Source: Rhodopirellula sp. P2
Lineage (GTDB): Bacteria > Planctomycetota > Planctomycetia > Pirellulales > Pirellulaceae
NCBI RefSeq assembly: GCF_028768465.1
Contig: NZ_CP118225.1
Span: 1,655,001-1,719,000, forward strand
Direction of reading: 5' to 3'
DNA: 64,000 bases
This document shows, piece by piece, positions 59,172 through 64,000 of this stretch (positions are counted from its first letter, which is position 1; every line of letters starts with the position of its first letter). The notes under the pieces were generated by a model. It was not told where the DNA came from. It saw nothing but the letters and a program-made list of their open reading frames with translations, and made no database searches. The position numbers and the translations under genes were made by a program.

Positions 59172-59546
59172 TTAGGCGTCAACCGGTCGTCCAAAAACAT
59201 GGTGCTCCAAAGGGGCCGGAAACGATCTCCGCGAGGCAAAACTACCCCCGTCCCTTTTTCGCCGTCGCGTCCCTTTTTCGCCGTCCGGGCCGGCATTCAA
59301 GTCGCTGCCGTCAACGCGGACGCCGGGGAACAGCGGACCGCTCGGGTCAAGTTGCTCTAATCCGTAGGGTGCCGACGGGACCGGTGGTGGTGGGGTGAAA
59401 GTTCGTCCGATTGGCAAGTTCATGCTGTTCACGGGTGACCCCATACTTCCCATCGACGGTCTTTGTGCCTTCGTCGTAGAAAGCCATCCGGTTGACACAA
59501 TGATCAATAGCCCGAACTTGAATAAAAACGATCGCACGGAAATCAC
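59172..59546 (-). CDS. Small exported protein under a predicted CsoR operator
   Basis: This 124-residue protein has a signal peptide (MISVRSFLFKFGLLIIVSTG-type, cleaved near TKA) and a short Pro/Ser-rich mature part (FTPPPPVPSAPYGLEQL) with no known domain. A 19-base unit (gtccctttttcgccgtc plus two bases) is duplicated in tandem at 59250-59285. Because 19 is not a multiple of three, the duplication changes the frame of the last 35 residues: with one copy the tail would differ and run past 59172. It is therefore a candidate for slippage. The start is 49 bases from a predicted CsoR operator (59596-59612). Confidence 0.6.
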   Translation of the reverse strand: MISVRSFLFKFGLLIIVSTGWLSTTKAQRPSMGSMGSPVNSMNLPIGRTFTPPPPVPSAPYGLEQLDPSGPLFPGVRVDGSDLNAGPDGEKGTRRRKRDGGSFASRRSFPAPLEHHVFGRPVDA

Positions 59547-59595
59547 TCCCTTAATCTAAGCGGTGGCATGTCGACGTGCCACTGAGATCGACCAC

Positions 59596-59612
59596 ATACC
59601 ATACGGGGGTAT
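59596..59612. promoter_or_regulatory. Predicted CsoR operator 3
   Basis: ATACCATACGGGGGTAT; reverse strand ATACCCCCGTATGGTAT, a full ATACCCC-N5-GGTAT match. It lies 49 bases upstream of the minus-strand exported-protein gene. Confidence 0.65.
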
Positions 59613-59935
59613 CAGGAAAGGAACATTGTCGCACGCACTTTGCAGGTACCGTTCGGGTTGTGCCGATTATGTAAACTCTGCGCTGGTCGATCATCGATCA
59701 ATCAGAACGATGTGAGCTTGGCCGCCTGTGGTCCCAACCATTCACCGTCGTTGACATGCTACGCCGACTCATCGGTGCCGCCGCAATCATCCGATTCAGA
59801 TGCAAACGGCAGGTCGGAGAAAGCAAACCGGGCGTCCGTCCCTATCGCGACGGTCTTTCTGCCGGCCGGACTGGTAGCGGTCATCTCCGTCGTGGGCAGG
59901 GTCTATTCTCCACCGTCATGCTGATAACTGGATAT

Positions 59936-59952
59936 ATACCCCGTGCTGGTAT
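59936..59952. promoter_or_regulatory. Predicted CsoR operator 4
   Basis: ATACCCCGTGCTGGTAT, a full ATACCCC-N5-GGTAT match. It lies 76 bases upstream of the four-helix copper-storage gene. Confidence 0.65.
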
Positions 59953-60028
59953 GCGAGTTGCGTGTCATCTCTGACAGCGGCACGGGGTCGCGATCCATTC
60001 AAACACGATTCATTTCAGGAGAAATCGA

Positions 60029-60361
60029 ATGAGTACTGCAACTGCATCGAAGCGAGACTGCATTCAGAACTGCCAAGAGTGCCTGTCAACCTGCGCCGAC
60101 ATGCTGACCAGTCATTGTCTGTCGCAGGGTGGCGATCACGTGGGGCAAACGCACGTCAAGCTGATGCTCGACTGCATTGCCGCTTGCAACGCCTGCGTCG
60201 ACTTCATGTCCCGGAATAGTGACTACCACTCGCACTATTGCCAGGCCTGTGCTGAAATTTGCAAGGCCTGTGCGGATAGTTGTGAGAAGGTCGGGAACAT
60301 GGACGATTGTGTCAAATGCTGCCGCAAGTGCCACGAAAGTTGCTCCTCAATGGCAGCGTAG
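60029..60361 (+). CDS. Four-helix-bundle copper-storage protein (Csp3-like)
   Basis: This 110-residue protein has 18 cysteines, mostly in CxxxC and CxxC spacing along four helices (CIQNCQECLSTC, CIAACNACVDF, CQACAEICKACADSC, CVKCCRKCHESC), the pattern of the DUF326/Csp family that stores many Cu(I) ions inside the bundle. There is no signal peptide, so it is the cytosolic Csp3 type. A ribosome site AGGAGAA precedes ATG 60029. Its predicted CsoR operator 76 bases upstream links it to the efflux genes. Confidence 0.93.
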   Translation: MSTATASKRDCIQNCQECLSTCADMLTSHCLSQGGDHVGQTHVKLMLDCIAACNACVDFMSRNSDYHSHYCQACAEICKACADSCEKVGNMDDCVKCCRKCHESCSSMAA

Positions 60362-60401
60362 TCTCCGGGGAAACGGCAGGAACCAGTTCAGGCTTTTGGA
60401 C

Positions 60402-61361
60402 CTAACTCGCAAATTGTTGCTGCATGGAGTCGAGGAATTTTTGCAGCTGGTCGGCGGGGAGTTGGTTGATGCCGGCGGCAGCTTTGCGACCGCCTCCGGT
60501 TGGGAATTGGCGGACCAGTTCGTCGGCGCCGGTTTTGGTGGTCAAGGGAGCACGGACGCTGACGAGGTATTCGCCCGATGGCAGTTCGCTGAGCAACGCG
60601 TGGGCTCGGTTGGGATTTTCGCGGGCGAGTTGGTTGCTGTAGACGCCGCTGACTCGACGTGAAAAAGAATCGTTGGGGAACAGGAACGCCGCACAGGATT
60701 CGGTCGCAAGTCTGGGCTCGATCGAAGCGGCTCGCTTCATGTCGCTGTCGAAACCGTCGCGAAGGGTTTCAAATGTGGTGTCCGCCGCGATGAACTCAAA
60801 CGGATCCGCATAAGGTTGAACCTTGCGATACAGTTCGTCAGGAGCGAAGTAGAGATCGTCGAGCGTGCTGCCATAGCCGTTGTAGTTGAGCAGCGTGCCG
60901 AGTTGTTCGAGTTCGGCAAGTTGGGCATCGCTGAGGTTCAGCGGTTCGGCGGCGGATCTGGCGGCGTCGTGCAGGTTGTCGCCATACAGAGCGGTGACTG
61001 CCCAGGGCAGGAATTGGCTGCTCAAAAATTGATTGACGAGCAGCCCGGTGCACACATCACCGGCCGTGTCGATGTGTGCCGACAGCAGCGGGGACGCAGG
61101 GATGTCGCCCGCGAAATGGTGGTCAAAGTAGGTGACCGGAACTTCGGCGGCCAAGATTCGCTCGAGCCCATCGCGGTTCTTGTCCAGCGAGATGTCGAGC
61201 ACCGTCACGGAATCGCCTGAGCTCGCGGGGACTTGCTTGAGAAGGTTGATGTCTCGTTTGACGCCGGTCACCAGCGTGCTGTCTTTGGGGTCTGCGAGCC
61301 GCAGTTGGTGCAGCGCGCAAATGCCATCCGCATCGCCATTGAAAACGTCAAAGTGAGTCAC
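60402..61361 (-). CDS. DHH-family phosphoesterase
   Basis: This 319-residue protein has the DHH phosphoesterase motifs: FNGDADGICA (about residues 7-16), TYFDHHFAGD with D80-H81-H82, and a C-terminal GGGRKAAAGIN of the DHHA1 type. Members cleave phosphodiester or oligonucleotide substrates such as nanoRNA or cyclic dinucleotides with Mn2+. The ATG at 61361 is standard. It is outside the copper cluster, convergent with the csp gene (41 bases), and marks the return to ordinary chromosome. Confidence 0.88.
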   Translation of the reverse strand: MTHFDVFNGDADGICALHQLRLADPKDSTLVTGVKRDINLLKQVPASSGDSVTVLDISLDKNRDGLERILAAEVPVTYFDHHFAGDIPASPLLSAHIDTAGDVCTGLLVNQFLSSQFLPWAVTALYGDNLHDAARSAAEPLNLSDAQLAELEQLGTLLNYNGYGSTLDDLYFAPDELYRKVQPYADPFEFIAADTTFETLRDGFDSDMKRAASIEPRLATESCAAFLFPNDSFSRRVSGVYSNQLARENPNRAHALLSELPSGEYLVSVRAPLTTKTGADELVRQFPTGGGRKAAAGINQLPADQLQKFLDSMQQQFAS

Positions 61362-61527
61362 GTCGGTATCTCAGTGAGAGTGAAAGTTGGAAGGCACGAG
61401 CTTGGGGGCGTGTCAGACCTTTGGGCCTGCCAGGCTTGATTCTAGTTCCCCATCGCGAAAGCGAAACCGTGCCTGGGGAGCCGCTCACAGTCCCAGTTCA
61501 TCGAGCGAGACGGTTTGGAATTCCAGG

Positions 61528-61716
61528 TCAGCTCGTCACGCTGATGACGCGTCCGTTGGTGTCGGATTTGTCTTGGCGATTTCGGTTGTCTCTCATGTTC
61601 AGCATCAGCGAACCGTCGGCCAACTGTGCAACGGCACACTCCGTTGTGTCGGTGCGTGCGGCAGTGGAAACGGTCCAGGTCTTTCCGTGATCACGCGAGT
61701 AGATGAGGTTGTGCAG
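61528..61716 (-). pseudogene. Fragment of an exo-alpha-sialidase-like gene
   Basis: The minus-strand frame encodes about 62 codons with the Asp-box SRDHGKTW and then TECAVAQLADGSLMLNMRDN, closely matching the region between the Asp box and the catalytic Glu/Arg stretch of family 33 sialidases. It stops at a TGA at 61528. Its upstream end coincides with the edge of the repeat at 61711-61873. No start codon, signal peptide or other domain is present, so it is a remnant. Confidence 0.6.
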
Positions 61717-61873
61717 TTTTTAAGTGCGGTACTGCCAGACGCTTATCATCACCCTCCCTCCGGGAGGGTCGAGCGAAGCGAGGGGAGGGGAGTGCATTGG
61801 ATCCAGCGCGTAACCCTCCCCGGCCCGAAGCGGTCCGACCCTCCCCAAGGGAGGGTGAAGTAAAACTGCACGA
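61711..61873. repeat. G/C-rich repeat with inverted GTGCAGTTTT ends
   Basis: GTGCAGTTTTTAAG at the left faces GAAGTAAAACTGCAC at the right. Inside are the palindrome CCCTCCCTCCGGGAGGG with TCGAGCGAAGCGAGGGGAGG and a second CCCTCCCC...GGGAGGG pair. It adjoins the sialidase remnant and looks like a small non-autonomous element. Confidence 0.6.
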
Positions 61874-61958
61874 CCTCGGGGCGAGGGGAGACTGTTGTTA
61901 TTTGGAAGCGAAAGTTGCTTCCAAACGGTTCCGGGACCCAGACGAAATTTCTTCCGGG

Positions 61959-64000
61959 TCAGTTCTTGATCTTCGCTTTCTTCTTCAACTGGTTCAGCGT
62001 CTTCGTGCCGCCGTCGTTGACTTCGAAGATGAACTTGGCGAGGTCCAGGAACTCTTGTCGATCCTTCAACATGTTGACGAGACCGGGCGGCATGGTCGAG
62101 TTTTGTGACTCGAGCACGTCTTCCACATCATCGATTGGGATGGTGCGGGGTTTGCCTTGATCGGCCGCGATGCTCAGCGTGATCTTGTCATCCGTTTCTT
62201 CGACCAGGAAGCCCGACAGGATGGCGCCGTCGACCGTGATCACGTTCACGGTCTGGTAGCCTTCCAGGATCTTCTCGGACGGTTTCAGGATGGACTCGAT
62301 CAAGTGCTCAGGCGTGATGTCCTCGCGCGATTTTGTGAGCTGAGGACCAAGTTGGTAGCCTTCGCTGACATCGTGGCAAGTCGCACAAGCGGTTTGGGAA
62401 CCGTAGAAGTACGAGGCACCTCGAACGGCATCGCCTTTTTCAACAGCATCGCGAACCAGATCGCTGAGTGATTCCGCGAGGAGTTCATTTTCGAGCTGGT
62501 TGGTTGCGGGTTCGTCTTCCACCATTTCAGGGCGACTGCCTTCGGGGAACGGATGCATTTCGATCAGTTCTTCGGGGCTGTAGAAGCGTTGGCGGTCTTC
62601 GGTTGCGGCGCGAATGCGTTTGACTTCGTCCGGTTTGATTTCGCTGGCGTCATTGCCCCAGCTGTTTCGGACGTAGGTCAGTGCAGCGGCGATTTCCGCA
62701 TCGGAGAACATGTCGCCAATGGCGGTCATCGGTGGCACGCCTTGGGTCGGTTCAAAGACCTTGCCGCGAACGCGAATTTTTCCCCAGATGCCGTGCAGGG
62801 TCAGTTTGATCAGACGCTCGGAATCGCCGTTGATCCACTCGCTGCCGGCGAGGGGCGGGTAGATTCGAACGATGCCTTCGCCGTTGTCACGGTGACAGGC
62901 GTAGCAGGACCCTTCTTCGAAGAAGACTTGCTGACCCAAGTTGTAGGTCTGAGCAAATTGCTTGTTCTTGAATTTATCGGACTTGGTGCGGTAGTCCTTG
63001 GGTTTGGCTGCGCCTTCCAATTTGCCGGCGAGCAATTGTTTGTACTCCACCAGCAAGTTTTCCGGATCGAATTCCTTCGCTTCGATCGCCTTTTCGACGT
63101 CTTCTTTCAGCAGCGGCATGGCGCTGTTGAGAGCGTTGCGAATCCAGCGGTCGGTTTTGTGAGAGGCGACCGTGAGCAACACCTCAGCGCCGGATTTGCC
63201 GCCCAACCAGGAACCGGCTGAGAGAGCTTCCAAGCGAACGCGAGGGTGTGCATCCGCAGCGGCGGTCAGCAAGTACGTTTCGGGATGGTCAAGCAAGTGC
63301 AGGCAATGCCGGACGACTCGGACCGCTGCGGAGCGGACGCGGTGGTCTTCGGCTTGCAAGCAGTGGTTGATCAACTCGGTGGAAGGTTCTTGATGACCCC
63401 AGGTTGCCCAGAGGGCTTCCAGGACCAAGCGTTCGTTGTCCGCGTTGTCGCTGGCGAACTTCATCGCAGCAGCGATCACCGCTTGTTTGTCACGACCACG
63501 CAATTCGAGGTGCGAACGTTTGCGAGCGTTGAGTTCCGGCAGCTTCATGTTCTCGAACAGTTGTTCAATCTCAGCGCCGGCAACCGTGGGAGGTTCGACC
63601 AAGTCACGGTCGGCATAAGTGATGCGGTAGATGCGACCGTATTCGGAATTCCGCATCGGGTCCCGAGCGCTGTGTTGCATGTGACCGATCAGCGTGTTGT
63701 GCCAGTCGATGAAATACAGGCTTCCGTCGGGAGCCATTTCCAGGTCACAAGGACGGAAGTTGCCATCGGAGGACTGGATCAAGTCTTGGCGGAATTTGCC
63801 TTTGATCTCAACGCCATCTTCCACGGTCTTGTACTGCTTGATCCCCAAGAAGCCAATCGTGTTGGCGTACATGTAGTCGCCTTGGACTTCATCGGGGAAG
63901 TGTCGGCTGTAGAGAAATTCCGAGCCCGAGGTCGGCCGTGTGTGGTGTTCGTAATTGAACTTCGAAACCTTTGGGATCTCTTTCGAGTGCGGGATCTTGA
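61959..64000 (-). CDS. PVC-type CxxCH heme protein, C-terminal part (partial)
   Basis: The reading frame is open through the right edge of the window, so only the last 680 or so residues are seen. The order is a beta-propeller end (DGNFRPCDLEMAPDGSLYFIDWHNTLIG), a HEAT-like helical region (about 200 residues, VRSAAVRVVRHCLHL), then two cytochrome c motifs, CYACHRDNGEG (near 62900) and CATCHDVSEG (near 62377), the second in the PVC-type heme-binding domain with a final beta region (LSGFLVEETDDKITLSIA). Such large exported proteins are a planctomycete hallmark and are thought to be dehydrogenases coupling sugar oxidation to heme. The upstream start lies beyond 64000. Confidence 0.85.
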   Translation of the reverse strand, partial: KIPHSKEIPKVSKFNYEHHTRPTSGSEFLYSRHFPDEVQGDYMYANTIGFLGIKQYKTVEDGVEIKGKFRQDLIQSSDGNFRPCDLEMAPDGSLYFIDWHNTLIGHMQHSARDPMRNSEYGRIYRITYADRDLVEPPTVAGAEIEQLFENMKLPELNARKRSHLELRGRDKQAVIAAAMKFASDNADNERLVLEALWATWGHQEPSTELINHCLQAEDHRVRSAAVRVVRHCLHLLDHPETYLLTAAADAHPRVRLEALSAGSWLGGKSGAEVLLTVASHKTDRWIRNALNSAMPLLKEDVEKAIEAKEFDPENLLVEYKQLLAGKLEGAAKPKDYRTKSDKFKNKQFAQTYNLGQQVFFEEGSCYACHRDNGEGIVRIYPPLAGSEWINGDSERLIKLTLHGIWGKIRVRGKVFEPTQGVPPMTAIGDMFSDAEIAAALTYVRNSWGNDASEIKPDEVKRIRAATEDRQRFYSPEELIEMHPFPEGSRPEMVEDEPATNQLENELLAESLSDLVRDAVEKGDAVRGASYFYGSQTACATCHDVSEGYQLGPQLTKSREDITPEHLIESILKPSEKILEGYQTVNVITVDGAILSGFLVEETDDKITLSIAADQGKPRTIPIDDVEDVLESQNSTMPPGLVNMLKDRQEFLDLAKFIFEVNDGGTKTLNQLKKKAKIKN

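Larger units (their letters stand above)
59547..60028. other. Intergenic region with two predicted CsoR operators
   Basis: 482 bases between the divergent exported-protein and Csp genes. It holds the two predicted CsoR operators (59596-59612, 59936-59952), one near each start. The middle (59640-59930) has short open frames but nothing recognisable, and could be decayed sequence. Confidence 0.6.
61362..61958. other. Intergenic region with a sialidase remnant and a G/C-rich repeat
   Basis: 597 bases without an intact gene. It holds the decayed sialidase fragment (61528-61716) and the inverted-end repeat (61711-61873), listed separately. The rest (61362-61527 and 61874-61958) shows nothing recognisable. 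Confidence 0.65.

Noticed and set aside
61442-61639. 65-codon frame overlapping the sialidase remnant
   Set aside because: It is in another frame of the same strand and has no family resemblance; the Asp-box frame is the meaningful one.

Overview
The window looks like a chromosomal segment of a Pirellulaceae planctomycete, most likely Rhodopirellula or a close relative. The evidence is a DUF1559 pseudopilin-like gene, a PVC-type CxxCH heme protein, a 2,070-residue polytopic membrane protein, a four-ACT aspartokinase, and many small dispersed palindromic repeats between genes. The genus is an inference from style and repeats; no 16S gene is present.

Layout. Positions 1-7,310 hold a minus-strand protein-folding block: groEL with a GGM tail, groES, a second groEL without the tail, then dnaJ, grpE, an FmdB zinc ribbon and a WalJ-like metallohydrolase. 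Positions 7,900-19,200 carry planctomycete-specific genes: an exported Pro/Tyr-rich protein, a conserved hypothetical, the giant membrane protein, a DUF1559 protein and a small lipoprotein. Positions 19,478-40,316 are housekeeping and metabolism: aldehyde dehydrogenase, ArsR with CoA-disulfide reductase-rhodanese, a ThiO-like oxidase, a GT-A fold transferase, a Ser/Thr kinase overlapping a PlsC-like acyltransferase, a diheme cytochrome c, aspartokinase, cofactor-independent phosphoglycerate mutase, an acyltransferase-3, leuS, a membrane protein, trpF and tRNA-Leu(GAG).

Just after the tRNA lies a 1.1-kb graveyard of transposase fragments, followed by a copper/silver-type resistance block (about 41.5-60.4 kb). 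It holds two RND systems (adaptor plus pump, twice), one TolC-like outer-membrane lipoprotein, His-rich and Cys-rich exported proteins, two proteins with TRASH/YHS-like Cys motifs, a CsoR repressor with a C-H-C metal triad, a 110-residue Cys-rich four-helix copper-storage protein, and two broken genes. Four 17-bp palindromes (ATACCCC-N5-GGTAT, one with AGTAT) lie 20-76 bases upstream of start codons at four places in this block and nowhere else I noticed. I infer they are the CsoR operators. In this reading copper is bound in the periplasm by the His/Cys-rich proteins, handed through the HMBD-bearing adaptors to the RND pumps and TolC, stored in the cytosol by the Csp-like protein, and the system is derepressed when CsoR binds Cu(I).

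The right end returns to chromosomal genes: a DHH phosphoesterase, a decayed sialidase fragment next to a G/C-rich repeat, and the C-terminal part of a PVC-type CxxCH heme protein that runs off the window.
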